Shown here piece after piece: positions 34,151-46,708 of a DNA stretch of 64,000 nt (its first letter is position 1; each line of letters begins with the position of its first letter). This DNA comes from Loxodes magnus (taxonomy: Eukaryota; Ciliophora; Karyorelictea; Loxodida; Loxodidae): positions 62,001-126,000 of the forward strand of contig CAMPDV010001273.1 in NCBI GenBank assembly GCA_946699065.1, read 5' to 3'. Made by a program: the position numbers and the translations under genes. Below the pieces are notes generated by a model that was given only the letters and a program-made list of their open reading frames with translations, ran no database searches and had not been told where the DNA came from.

Positions 34151-36426
34151 AGTTAAGAAAAAAATATTAAGCAAGTATCTTTATAAAAAATAAGCTAAAT
34201 TTATTAATAAGCTCAGAAATAGTATCTAGAAAGTAGTATACAATAAAAAATAAAGATCTTGATATACAAGGAATGGTTGCGGGGTATTAATGTAGCCAAA
34301 TATTATAAGCCTTAATGAAACATTTGGGCTGAATATTACTACACTTAAAGGAAATAATTTTAGACAAGAAAATTATAAAATTTGAAGCTTAATGAAATAA
34401 AATAATCTATAAATAAGATGTTAGAATAGCAAGGTTAAAAATAACTGAACAAGTAAGTTAGTGTAAGAAAACTTAGTTCTTGAATAAAGTAAATAAAGAC
34501 CATTATTCACTACATAGGTAAACATTTATTAAGATATTTAGCTGTGAAATTGATTAGTGATAAAATTATTATAAGAGTAAGATTTAAAGATGAAATGTGA
34601 AATGTGAAATTAAGCAATAGATAAGTATGATAAAATTTGAGAATCTAAGAGGTAGATTTGCAAGATTTATATCGCTAGTAGTCTTTAGGATTTATTTTAA
34701 GTTAGATAAAACTCTACAAAGTGCTAGGTAAAATCTTTACGATTCTTTTTGCTTCTCTTTGAAGCCAAATTAATTAATTAAAAAAATAACTTAGACAGCA
34801 ATTTTATAAAGAGTAGATATATAGAATCAAATGATAATGAAGAAAGCTGATAAATAATGGAAAAGTTAAAGTTTGAAATATAAAAAACCTTAACTAACCA
34901 GATCCTTCTAGCCAATCAACCAAGTCCAGCGACTACAAAAACCAAAAATATTTAAAAAAAGTTCCGAACTTTACAGTAATTCCCTTTAAAAGGAATATAA
35001 GTTATTTTTATTATAGTACCTAAAATTAATAAGCTATATAAAGGCTAAATAACTCTATATCCTTAAAATGGGAGATTATAGATAAAGGATAAAAATATAT
35101 AGTATCTTATTTAATAATTTAGTTAAATATAAAAGGTACAAAAGATCTTAGTCGTTTAGATTTTAGTATTTGTAACTATTTTTATAGTTTAATTAGTAAA
35201 TTTTAATAAGGAAGTTTAATAATCGCTGTTAGAAAAATACCTGATAGCAAACGTGTTGGAGGTATAAAATTGAAGTTTTATAGTTGAATATAGAGAATGA
35301 AGATTCACTGTCTAAGATTATTTAAAAGCATATGTTATAGGATGAAGCTACAAAGTATGACAATAAGAATAGAACTGAAAAATGAATTTGATCCTTCCTT
35401 GTGACTCTGATATCTTAAAATAAAATATTTATCTAACCACTTTAAATGACATGAGCAGTCTTGTCCACAGTTAAGCTTAAGAGTCACTTTTTTCTCATAA
35501 AAGACATGTATTGCTTATATTCATTTCTCTATTGGGCAAGCCATGTTCTTCTCGAGCTCCAGTTCAAGCAAGAAACCATATCTTATTTCTTTTTCTCATA
35601 TAAGAATGAGATATTTAGTTAAACCGATTTTATCCTAAGTTGCAGTTCAACTAAAGAAAAATCTAAGAAATTATTAACATCTCCCATCTATGAGCTAGCA
35701 CAAAGCTTAATAATACAAGTAAACCTTTTTAAAACTGAAGTAAAACTGAGTCTTTGATTTTGATTTACGAATATAAAATCAAGATTTTCAAGTTTAAAAG
35801 GAAATTTTATTATCTAACAGAAGCAAAAATATTTCTGTAAGATTGAACTGAAGTTTAAAACAAGCCAGAAAATTGAGACCTGCAAACTCTAATAATAGTA
35901 AAATTGCATCACACTTATAAGGTAAGATTTAAATTAATTTAGCATACAAAGCTTAAATAATGCTATAAGATAAAATGGAATTAGAAAGTTAACAAGTCAA
36001 GGAAACAGAAAGGAATCAGTCAGTCACAATGCTAACTTTGATTAGTAATATTTTTAAAAGATATCCCATAATAAATTAAGCAAGTATCATTTAATACTAA
36101 GCGACAGTAAAGGTTTGATTATATAAATAAAATAAGTTATGTAATAGAGTATTCAATATCCCTAAGATAGAATAGCTAAGTTCTTTTTAATATAATAGAT
36201 TAATTTTTCTTAGGATTTTATGTTTAATATTGGGTAAATCTATTAAATGCTTAAATTAGACTTACTATATTCTATTTCCCGCCTAGCCACCTAATAAAGC
36301 TAATTTAATTTAATTTAATTTAAAAAGTAGCAAATTTTTATATTTTAGTATCCCTAAATAATAATAAGCATCTTCTTGCATATACAATAAATTCTTTATT
36401 AGCTTATGCTAAAATTAAGAAGGTAA
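34122..36426 (+). CDS. gene A2, copy 2
   Basis: Collinear with A2 at 3711-6010. The start now reads MGYSSKLPTEV: the Cys after Met-Gly in copy 1 is Tyr here, so a palmitoylatable Cys is not conserved. Near 36314 a five-base ATTTA repeat is added relative to copy 1, so the 3' part is either an intron or outside the gene. Confidence 0.5.
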
Positions 36427-36705
36427 GGCAGTGTAAGAAGCTATTAGTAGATGCTAAATAGCAAGTTATTATTTTTGTTATAACTAATATTAAGTTTAAA
36501 TTATTTTACTTCATTTTTTGTTCTAAGGAGGTAAATCTGCAAATACTCTTTCGGATAATCAGGACCAGTTTCTGTTCCCTGACACGACTTATATAGTAAT
36601 GTTCTTGGAACCATCTAAGATGCATTTTCTACTGGATATGCAACTATGCCGAAAGAGCATTCGGTGCGGTCCTTTTCGACTATTTCAGGAAAAATTTAGG
36701 AATTT

Positions 36706-39265
36706 TTAAATATTATTAACAGGATATCCAGCATCTACACATACAAGGTAACATCTTCGACATTTAAAGCCTTAATCAATGTCGTTAATTGGAACTTTAA
36801 ATTATCCTTAATTCATTTTTTAGATAGGAGATAAATACTTTAGTTTAGACCCTACTAAATCGGTTATCTTTTGAGTTTCTTTAAATGCTGTATATTAATA
36901 TTTTCTCGTTTAATTTGTTGCAAAGCCACATACAGCTTTGGTCACTTCTTGGACATATTCTGATTATTTTTCATATTATATTTCACTATCTAAATCTGCG
37001 GAATCGCTAAGATCTATTTTCTTGAATCATTCTTTGAATCTCTCTTGAACCTTTTATTGCTTTAATATTTGAAAGCTTATCCTTTTAATTTATGAGTTTT
37101 TCGATATTCTTCCTCAATTTTTATTTTTTACTTTACATGACTAATGATCTCCTATTGATAGAATTTTGTTCTGATAATGTTAGTCGTGATATTTTGATCC
37201 GTTAAGAAGTATTCTATTTTCAATTTTCCTTTCCCTTACGTTTTGATGAAGGTTGGATCTTTATTTGGATCTTTACATTCTTAAAGATAATCTTTCATCA
37301 AATTAAATAAGTATTAGCCTTGCCTTATTCTACTCATAGGATAAAAATATGGGAATATGGGCATTAAAATATCCTAATATTAAAATTTATAATCCTTTGC
37401 TGTTTGCTGCTATTATGTATTATTATAGATCTTCGTAAAAGGGTATTAGTTAATCAGAGTCAGATGTTGTAGTGCTATATACGTTTATCAATGCTAGTTG
37501 ATCATCAAGTATTAAACCTATTAATCTTCCTCTAAAATAATTCTGCTTGATTGAGATCCGCTATATCCAATACTTTAGTTCTGCTGGTAATTCCATCATT
37601 TATATAAAATGCTACTCCTTTGCAGTGTTTTGTTCAATTTTATTATTGCTCTAAATCCGTATATATAAGGCATTTCATCAGCTTGATCCGCTAATATTTC
37701 TTAAATAGTCATAATTTCTATCTTCTTTTCGTAAATAAACTTGTTTAATTCTTGTTTTATTTTATTCCTCTGCCATTTTTTGTGCCTATGTTTAATTCTG
37801 TCTATTTTATTATATTGGTATTTCCTTGTATTTCCTATTTTTCTGATCCTCCTACCCTGCATTTTTAGCTTTCTCTTCTTTAATAGCGTGAAAACCAAAT
37901 CGTTCTAATGTTTATTATTTTTCCTGTACTATCTCTTAAATTTTTTACTCATTTCTATCTTCCTATATATTTATTTCTATCTTTTTTGAGACAGTGTTGT
38001 GTTTATGCATATTTCCAACAAGCCGCTGTTTTCTAGTTGTTTCAGATTTTTTGTCATATTTCCTATTTTACTTTCTGTTTTTTGTGATATTGATTGTTTC
38101 GTCTCAGTTTTATTTATTTAATTTTGTAATTAAGTCTTTAAAATCGATCGCTTTTAAAGTAACTTAGTATTGCTTAAACTTGCTACTTTTGGTAGAAGTT
38201 CAAAGTAGCATTGTAATTGAAAGTTAATCTTCTTCAATTTTCTTCATTTTCTTTTCCTTCGCTATCTATTTCTCTTTACAGTAAGATATTTTATTCCTGA
38301 TTTCCGAATGCATCAACCTGGTTTTTACTTCCTTAGCATTTTTAATTCCTTCCTTTATAACTTTTTATCTTAAGTATTAATTTGTGCTATATCCTTATTT
38401 ATTATAGTTCATACATTTTCAAATTGATGGATGACTCAAGTAAGTGCTTATGCCTCCTTCGTCTAACTTATCTAGTATACTTTCTCAATCTCTAATCTCC
38501 TTCAATTCTAAATAAGTTTTCAGTTTCCTATTGACTCACATTGTACCTTTTACGGTTCCGATCTCTGTATACTATTTTTCCGTACTGCTATAAATGGGTT
38601 TCTACCTGTTTCAAACTTGAATAGATGTTAATTGTTCAATGAATTGGGTAGTTCTTAATGCTATAGAATTCCTCTATGTTCCTTTGCTCTTTTGGCATTA
38701 AAAAATTTCTAAACTTCCATGTTTAATTATTTCCGAGATATGTGAGTGGTTCTTATTTTTGAATCATATAACAATTATTCCTGTCTGAAGGAATTTCATG
38801 CTCTCAATATTTTTACCATATTCTTAATTCAGATATCTGAGAAATATTTGAATTATTTCATTTTCTTGCATTTCTGCTGGGCTGAGTCTTTGGTTGTAAT
38901 ATTTTTCTTCTAAAAATTTATTGAAATAGTTAACTCCTACTCTTTAGCAGTTTTGAGCTGCATATTCTCCTCATTTTATGGAATTTGCTTTTTCTTTTCT
39001 TCTTCCATTATAACGATTTGCATAGAGTTGTTATCTGATATGATGTTCTAAATTATCTATGTTTTTGATAGGCTACTTAGTTTTAACATTTCTGTCCCTT
39101 TTTTAGTGCCTTCCTCCTAGTAGTTTTAAAATTTTGCGACAGAGATGTTTTTCTTAAAAATAATATCAAAGATCTGATTAAGTTGTAAAACTCTTCATGC
39201 CTTGTTAAATTTACCTAGCAGTCTCGATCCAAGATTGGCGGCATGTAGAATGTGTGATAGCTACT
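36706..39265 (-). mobile_element. LINE-type retrotransposon remnant 1, copy 2
   Basis: Same element as 6290-8830, including the EIMTIQE strand and the GYFNA form of the catalytic motif, so the Asp to Tyr change predates duplication of the unit. Between about 38475 and 39265 it differs from copy 1 by many substitutions and indels, including about 30 extra bases near 38520-38570. Confidence 0.65.
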
Positions 39266-39406
39266 TTATATTAGAGCTTAATATTATTGTTTCTTTAATG
39301 TATGTAAATAAAGTAATAATGTATTTTTAGATACTATTGACTATATTTTTGATGGTAACTGTTATAAATTACCTTTATAGCTTTTGTAGTCTAAATAATA
39401 ATAAAA

Positions 39407-40801
39407 ATGTAAGCGTTACCAAAATGCTTAATCTGCTTAGAAGATTACAACTTAACTAATGCTCTTCCAACTGTCTTACCTTGTGGACATATTTACTGTG
39501 GTTTGTGTTTGAATACTCAGTACTGATTATAAGGCATAATGTAATGTCCTATTTGTTAAAAAGGATTCCATTTTAGATTTGATGATTTACCTTAAGAAAG
39601 TGATTTAATAAGAGTGATATTTTAAAACTAATAATACATATAAAAGATTTAAGATGCTAGATAGAAATTAAAAGAGATAAGGAGGTAAATTATGGAAAAA
39701 TCTAAAACCATTACAACCAAATAATCAAACATTAGTAATACTCTCATAATACCACTAACTAATATCATCATCAATCATTAACCAACATTTATCTACCAAA
39801 AATAACACTCAAATATTATCTAATTCTACTAATCACTAAAACCAACTATACTCTAATATAACTCATAACCACCTACAATACTAAACTCTAAATTAACTTA
39901 CAATCTAATAAGATAAAAACTATAATACAATACTAAGTAACCAAATAAGATTTAGACTAATTAACATAAAATAAGCTACCACTCCATATAATCTAACTAT
40001 ATTCACTTTTTTGATTGAACAATTTAAAAATTAAGTTTATTTAATATTTAAACAGAGTAATTACGATAAGTCTAAGTTTAAATTATAATTCCAGAGCTTA
40101 GTAAAAGTATAGAATATTAAAATAAGTTATATTTAATTGGAGGATATAACGAAAATTAAGATAAAGGAATAAAAGAAACTTGGTAGTTTGATTATGATGG
40201 TAATAGAATAAAACTTAGTGATCTAAATGAGGGAAGAAGTTCCTTTGGAATAGCAGCTGCTTAAAAATAACTTTATGTGGTTGGAGGAATTACTAATAAT
40301 TATCATTGGCTATAATCAGTAGAAAAGTTAAAGATAGGAAACTAAAGTAAATGATAAAACTGTTCTTAATTTCCATTCTAAATAGCTTTTTAAACTTTAG
40401 TAGTAGATAAAGATGAATAAAATATTTATTCTTTTGGAGGTGCAAATTAGAAATTATAATCTTTAAAAGATATATGAAAATATAACATATAGAATGATAG
40501 ATGAAGTAAGTAAAATTTGAGTCTTCCTGAAGCTGTTATTTGTTCTATAGTTTGTTTAGAGCCTTTTGTCATAATCGGAGGTATAAAAAATGTTTCTACA
40601 CAAGAATATTCAAGAAGAATATATAAAAGAAATAAAGAATAATGATAATAAAGCTAAATTTTTAAAGATGTTTTAGCTTTAACGGAGATGAAAATAAGAA
40701 ATAACTATGGATATGTTTTTGCTATAGAATAGCTGAGATTTTCAATAGTGAGGATTGATTTAGAAAAATTGAGTTATAGAAGTATTAGAAGTAATAACTG
40801 A
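39407..40801 (+). CDS. RING-Kelch protein, copy 2
   Basis: Same length as copy 1 (464 codons, ATG 39407, TGA 40799-40801). The RING finger and linker are almost unchanged. From about residue 190 many changes alter amino acids: for example NNNQALWSVEKL in copy 1 is NNYHWLQSVEKL here, and GGYNRNQDKVIK is GGYNENQDKGIK. The Gly-Gly pairs of all Kelch strands are kept, so the propeller fold should remain. Both copies therefore look functional. Confidence 0.92.
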
Positions 40802-41420
40802 TAAACATAATAATAATATTTATATTATTAATAGTATTTATTATAAATATAATTTAATATGTAAAGAAGTAATTTAAAGATCTACAATTAGGTAAATATG
40901 CTACTACTTATTAAAATATTTAAAAGTCTGAAATAAATAAAGAATCAAATTTTATCTAAACATCTTTAAAAATTTATTATTCAAATATTATCATTATTCA
41001 GATACAAACATACAGCTTATAACATACCAAGACATATTTAACACAGTCAAAAAACTATCTTTAAATACATCCTTATATTAAAATTATTCAAGTACTACTT
41101 AGATTACTCTATTATTTATCTAATAAAATCAAAACTATAATCAAATTATAATTAAGCTAAACTTATATCTAAATACTAATTAAGTCATCACTACTATCAT
41201 CAATTGAACTTCTTCAAGTCTAAAATAGATTATTTCCTTTAACCATTTAAACTAACTACTATGTATACTTAAAAAATGTATCTTCTATATCCAATAATGA
41301 AATCAAATAATTATAGCTCTTTACTCTCGATAAAATTCAATCATAATAACTTTTCGAGATTAATATGATAAAAATAAGATTTAAAAAACATCATAATCAA
41401 GCTTTTAGAAGGGATATCTA
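40802..41420. other. G-poor spacer (copy 2)
   Basis: Matches 10360-10979; no gene seen. From about 40940 onward it is identical to copy 1 by eye. Confidence 0.45.
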
Positions 41421-43141
41421 ATGATAAAAAAAAGCAAGGAAGTATGATAAACCAATAAGCAGAAAATAAAATTTTCTAAAAAGCTACTTTTTAAAGAAAA
41501 TAAAATAGAAAACTTCATCTAAAAAATAAGAGTAATCTATCTCAATTTTTATATAGAGAGACATTTTAGAAATTATAACACAAGCAATGCAAAAATGAAA
41601 TAATGTGCCTTATTAGTGGAACTCTTCAGTACCGATAGAGAGAATTTGGATAAAATATATTTTATACTAAAAATACCAACTGGACTTATCTTAACTTTTT
41701 TATCTAATTAAGAATATCTTAATAAATGCTCTAAATTAAAAAATGATAATGTTAATCTTTTTATATTTTAACAAGAAGAAAATATTAATGAATACTACAA
41801 AATAATAGCTACCTAATTCACTACTCTTTAGGTAAAAACTAAATTTTTATTCCGACAGAAAAATAGCTAAAAGTCTTCTGGAATTAAAAAAAAAATTTGC
41901 ATACAATAAAAGGAAAAAATGACTTAATGATAGAACAAATATGTACCTAAAATTATCAGAAATCATTTATCCAGAACATATTCCTACTTGACTGGATGAA
42001 AAAATTTAAAATATAAAGTTAAGTTAAGTCATCCGGCAATATATGAGGATGTGTAAACTGTCTAAAAATGGACACAGTACTAAGTATTGTAGAAGATAAA
42101 AAGCATTCAAGTTAATAATAAATTGTGCTTAAGCTTCAATTAAAGTGGTAAAATATGTAAAAGAAATAGAATACTCAAATAAAAGAAACATAAATAAAAA
42201 TAAAAAAATAAATAATATTAAAGAATTAAAAATATGAGTAGAAAACAAAATTTTGAACTCTAAAGAATAAAATTGCTTAACTAATTATTTAGATTAGACC
42301 TGAGATAGGCATAAATTCATAAAATAATAAAGATCATTTAACTGAAAAAACAATTGGGAAAAAATCTTTTAGCAATTTTAGATCTATGGAAAAGCCAAAG
42401 TTTAATACCCTGAGGAAAAGGCTGCATTACCAAAACTCATTGAGCAAAATAAGTTCAAAGAAGTTACTAGCTTGTCTCCACAAATAATAGAGGCAATCAT
42501 TTTCAATAATAAATAAAAAAATAATATCAGAAAAGACAATATACATAGAACCTGAACTCAAATACAAACATTAGAGTAATTCGGCTTTGAAAAAGACTAA
42601 GCAAGTAACCATAAATTGATAGTTAATACTAAATGAGAAGAATTAAACAATGAAGATCAAGAAAATTTAACTATTTGAAAAACTAATTAAATATAGGAAC
42701 TGATAACATAAGAGGAATCAAGTCGAGCAAAGAAGAGTTATGTAAATTCATGTTTGAAAAAGATATAGATATTATGGCAACTCAAGAAATTGCTACAGAT
42801 TCAATTAAAGATATACACTAAATAATTGGATATCGTGCAGTTATAAAACCAGGAACTAAACTTAGTAAAAGAGTAGCTTTAAATATTAAAGAACAATTTT
42901 TATGCAGAGTTAAAAATCATGATGTAAATGGATTAAACTAAAATGAAATACTCAAAGGTTTCAGAATAACTTGTATGAGTATTGATGATAAACTTAAAAT
43001 TATCCATGAATATGCGCTTATAATGCTTGAGTCAGAATAATTAATTCCTTTCTATGAAAGCCTAAAATAATTCAAATACATAGCTAATAGTTTGCTTCAC
43101 CACGAAAAAATAAAAAACCAAGTTTAAATATTAATAATTGG
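41421..43141 (+). mobile_element. LINE-type retrotransposon remnant 2, copy 2
   Basis: Matches 10980-12700 base for base as far as can be seen, including the frame change and the truncation at LIIGQKCF. The first difference is near 43130 (atgt to atat). A dead element with no change stands out beside coding regions that do differ. Confidence 0.68.
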
Positions 43142-43160
43142 CTAGAAATGTTTCTAGCTT

Positions 43161-43401
43161 CATCTGGTCTCTTTTATTATTTTCTTCTTCTCTCCGTTTT
43201 TGTAATCAAAATTGATTGTCTTCACTCTTTAAATTCTTCCAAAGGCTGGAGTTAGAAAACATTCCACTATTTGCGTCAATGACCCAATTAGGTTAAATTC
43301 TTCTAAATAATAGTTATTTGTGATCTCATTCATGTCTTTGTTGTTTTCTAATTCCTGGTCAGAATAGCGACATGTAAAATAAGGATAAATCTGAGATCTG
43401 G
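43161..43401 (-). pseudogene. short orphan coding fragment, copy 2
   Basis: Same minus-strand fragment as 12720-12960, with one or two base changes and no better start or end. Confidence 0.35.
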
Positions 43402-43495
43402 AATTCGATTCCCTCTAGTCAACTTCTCGTACCGATAGAGAACCCTCAACAATTAAGTCTTATCACACAATGGATCCATCCTTCCCTGTTTATAT
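43401..43495. repeat. repeat E1, truncated in copy 2
   Basis: Begins like E1 but stops after ccttccctgtttat, where copy 2 joins directly to DNA that lies 284 bp further on in copy 1 (13339). Two bases are also missing in the AGAGAG box. Confidence 0.55.
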
Positions 43496-43530
43496 AAATT
43501 ATTCATAAATAAATAAATAAAAATGATTAT

Positions 43531-43563
43531 AGAGCGCGTAGCACCTCGATGGCGCGCAGCTCT
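43531..43563. repeat. 33-bp GC-rich imperfect palindrome, copy 2
   Basis: Outer AGAGC/GCTCT pairing is kept while two changes in the right arm (GGCGCGC) replace the inner GCACC/GGTGC pairing by a GCG/CGC one. Confidence 0.45.
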
Positions 43564-43755
43564 TTCAATATTAATATTTAATATTTAAAAATGTTCTCAT
43601 GTTTCTTGTTAAATTCTAGAGGTCCTATGAGTCATGTCAGCTTCTCCAAATGGGGAATCTTCTTATTAAAAATTATTCTAAAATCTTGAGTCAAATGCTT
43701 CAGTCTTCTTGAATAAGGTCCAAATAAGAGATAGTTATTAAGTTGGTAATTAGAA

Positions 43756-43919
43756 GGCCTGTCAGTCAAACTTTCATATTGTTAGAGAGAACCCACGGGG
43801 TAAGTTAGGTACGTCTCAACGGAGCTTATCCACCCTTCTCCGTGGCGGCATCTAGTGCGAGATTACTCGCAATGTAGTATACACTGCTCCAGATTACCTA
43901 CTAGTTGGCTGACGCGGCC
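43756..43919. repeat. repeat E2, copy 2
   Basis: Left arm GGCCTGTCAGTCAAACT; right arm AGTTGGCTGACGCGGCC. The stem is still recognisable but has a base lost and changed relative to copy 1, so it is not under strict pairing constraint. Confidence 0.5.
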
Positions 43920-44602
43920 GACATCCATTTTATAATATATAATAAAAATCCTTACAAAAAAAAGTAAAAAAGTATTCCTAAGCAAGAAAATTAAAAAATG
44001 ATCAATAATAAAGATAAAAAAACTTAAATAAATCTTTAAATAAACCAAATAACATAAATCAAAAAAAGATAATAAGAAATATAATCTAATTAAAAAAAAT
44101 GAAAATAAGCTATATTTATAAAAATTACGCAAAAAAAGATAAAAAAACTATTTTTTTTAATTTAATACGAAACTCCAAAAGCCAACAAAATTTTTTTAAT
44201 TAAAAAAACAATTAAAAATATAAGCATAATATTAGAATAAAATTAAAATAAAAGCTAATATTAAAAACATTTGCTAGAACTACGTAATAATGTTAAATCT
44301 AACAATAAAAAGATGTTACTCTTTAATTTACCTTTTGGCAAAATATTTTTTAGAAAGTTGTATATCGCTTTAAATCTAAAATTAACAAACGAACCCTTAG
44401 TTATTAAAACTTAATTTCACTCATAAAAGAAATGAGACAATGATCCTTTGCTTCCTTTGATGATATTTACAATTAACAAATACTCTAATTGATCTTTTTT
44501 TATCTAACCTAAGATTTTTAAAACTTTTAATGACACTGTAAAATCAAAAAAAACTCAATGGTAATATAAAAAAACTATACAACGTCACTTAGTAAATTTA
44601 AA
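43920..44602. other. A-rich spacer (copy 2)
   Basis: Counterpart of 13770-14440, differing mainly by lengths of A and T runs. No gene seen. Confidence 0.45.
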
Positions 44603-46422
44603 GGCGAATTTTATCAGAAGAAAAGATCTAAGAGAAAATTGCAAAAATAGAAACTTTAAGAAAGAAGCAATTTTTTATACTAAACGACTTACTGGAAATA
44701 AATCCAAAAGTATAAAAGTTATTTTCATTAAGACAGAAGAACCATATATTGATATTTCAAAACGCTTGAACATAATATAAGCTTATTTAGACAACAAATA
44801 GAGAATATTAGAAAATATATAGGAACATTTATTTAGAATTATCACTCAAGATGCTTACTTTATATTAGAAAATACTTAAAATAAATAAAGATACTTCCTA
44901 TATCTAGAAAATAATTAATGAATAAAAAAGAATTTGGTTGAAACTTGAAATATAGTAGAAATTAAAGAAAAACTATTTTAATCTCATCAAGACTCATGAA
45001 AATAAAGATCCAAAAGGCTCGAAGTCCAATTTTTTTTATATATAAATTAATCTGTGATATACTGAATAAAGGTGGCATCACAAATATAAAAGATGTTATG
45101 TCGTTTTTTCAATCATTCTAATTTATACTTAAGTATTAAAAGAACTGTTTATAACTCCGCTCATAAGCGAATATCTCCCTTTTAGCTAAAAATTTCAGAT
45201 TGAAATTATAAAATGAAATCATATAACTTTTCTTTTGAAACTTCAAAATAAATAATTTAGTACTGAATATAAAAAAATGGAAACTGATTAAAAATCGCTA
45301 ATTTAAGCTATTAACGATTCTTCTTTATCTAGAAATAAAGAAGCTATGATCATATAAAAAAGCATAGGCAGATGTTTACATCATCATAAATCTAGATTTT
45401 GAAAAAGCTACAACTGAAGAAAATAAACTGAATAGCCAATTTAATAAGACAGAGACTAAAAGAATGTAGCTAATAGACAATAAACACTTTTCTTAGGGTA
45501 CCATTAAGATAACTTAAATATTCCTTGGAGTGATATCACTAGTTGAAGCGTATTTTAAAAGATGAGAAATAAACTTATCAAAAGAAAAGATATTTTGCCG
45601 CCACAACTAATAAAGGATATCAAAAGTATCTTTTAGAAGTCTAAATAATAAGAAAAATAATAAAGATATTTAAGATATTTAGCATACAAAATAATTTAAT
45701 TAGTCAAAAAGAAAATAATAGCGGAAATAAAAATCTTGAAAGCAAATTATATAACTTTAAGCTTTATTTATTGAAGTAAAGAATCAAATGCAATCTTAGG
45801 AAGAAGAGTTTCAAACTAGTTAAAAATAGTTCTTAAATTAGATTAAAGAACTCGAATAATAAATATAAAATCTATAAAATAATCAAATTATTCTTAATGA
45901 AAAATAAATCTATCAGATTAAGAAAATCATGAGCAAACTAATTAAATGATTATAAGTAATCAAAATACAGTAATGGAATAATACAAAAAGTATATATATA
46001 AAACTTATAAGAAATTAAAGAAAATTTAAAATAAAAACCAAATGCTGGAAGTAATAGAAGTCAATCATTAGTTCATTATAAATCCAGTGAATCTACAATG
46101 GTCATTTAAAATTCTTCGATATAAACTAACTCTTTTTATTGCTTAGTTATAGAAATTAAATAATAAGCTAAGAAAAAATGAAAAAAATATTGTAAACTAA
46201 GAAGCAGCATCTTAATCTATAAAGTTAGCTTAATTATTGTAATAGATACATCATTTGCAATGCTTCTCTTTAGAGAATTTATCACACTTATATGTTTATT
46301 AACACCTAAAGAAAAATCCATTACAATAAAGAAGGAAATAGATTTAAATAATAGCATCTTAGTTAGTTGTTGCTTAAAGTATATTAATATAATAAATAGC
46401 TTAACTAGAGTTCTAAATTAAA
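44603..46422 (+). CDS. coding region C, copy 2
   Basis: Same coding blocks as 14450-16260 (for example EPYIDISKRLNIIQAYLDNK and KEEEFQTSQKQFLNQIKELE, the latter preceded here by a Lys to Gln codon change). Extra A residues in A runs near 45990, 46022 and 46185 shift the frame relative to copy 1, so one or both copies may be non-functional past that point. Confidence 0.37.
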
Positions 46423-46708
46423 GATAGTAGAAATAAGCTAATAATATAGATGCACTATGATTACTATTTTTAATTTAACTTAATAGACTCTTTTTTAATT
46501 TTAAATAGTAGCTATTTACGTATTAAATGATATATCTAAATTACTTATTTTAGACTAATAAAGAGATACTTATTATTAATAGCTTATATTTAATAACTTC
46601 AAATGTAATTATAATAGCTAACTATATTTATAGCTATAAGCTTTGCTTAGCTAACTACTAATTAAATTTCATAAATGTTAAGTATTTTTCTATTTAGTTA
46701 TTATTTAA

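Noticed and set aside
43863..44132. Minus-strand standard-code frame of 89 codons
   Set aside because: It lies in the A-rich spacer and across repeat E2; its Phe/Leu/Ile content only reflects the A runs on the other strand.
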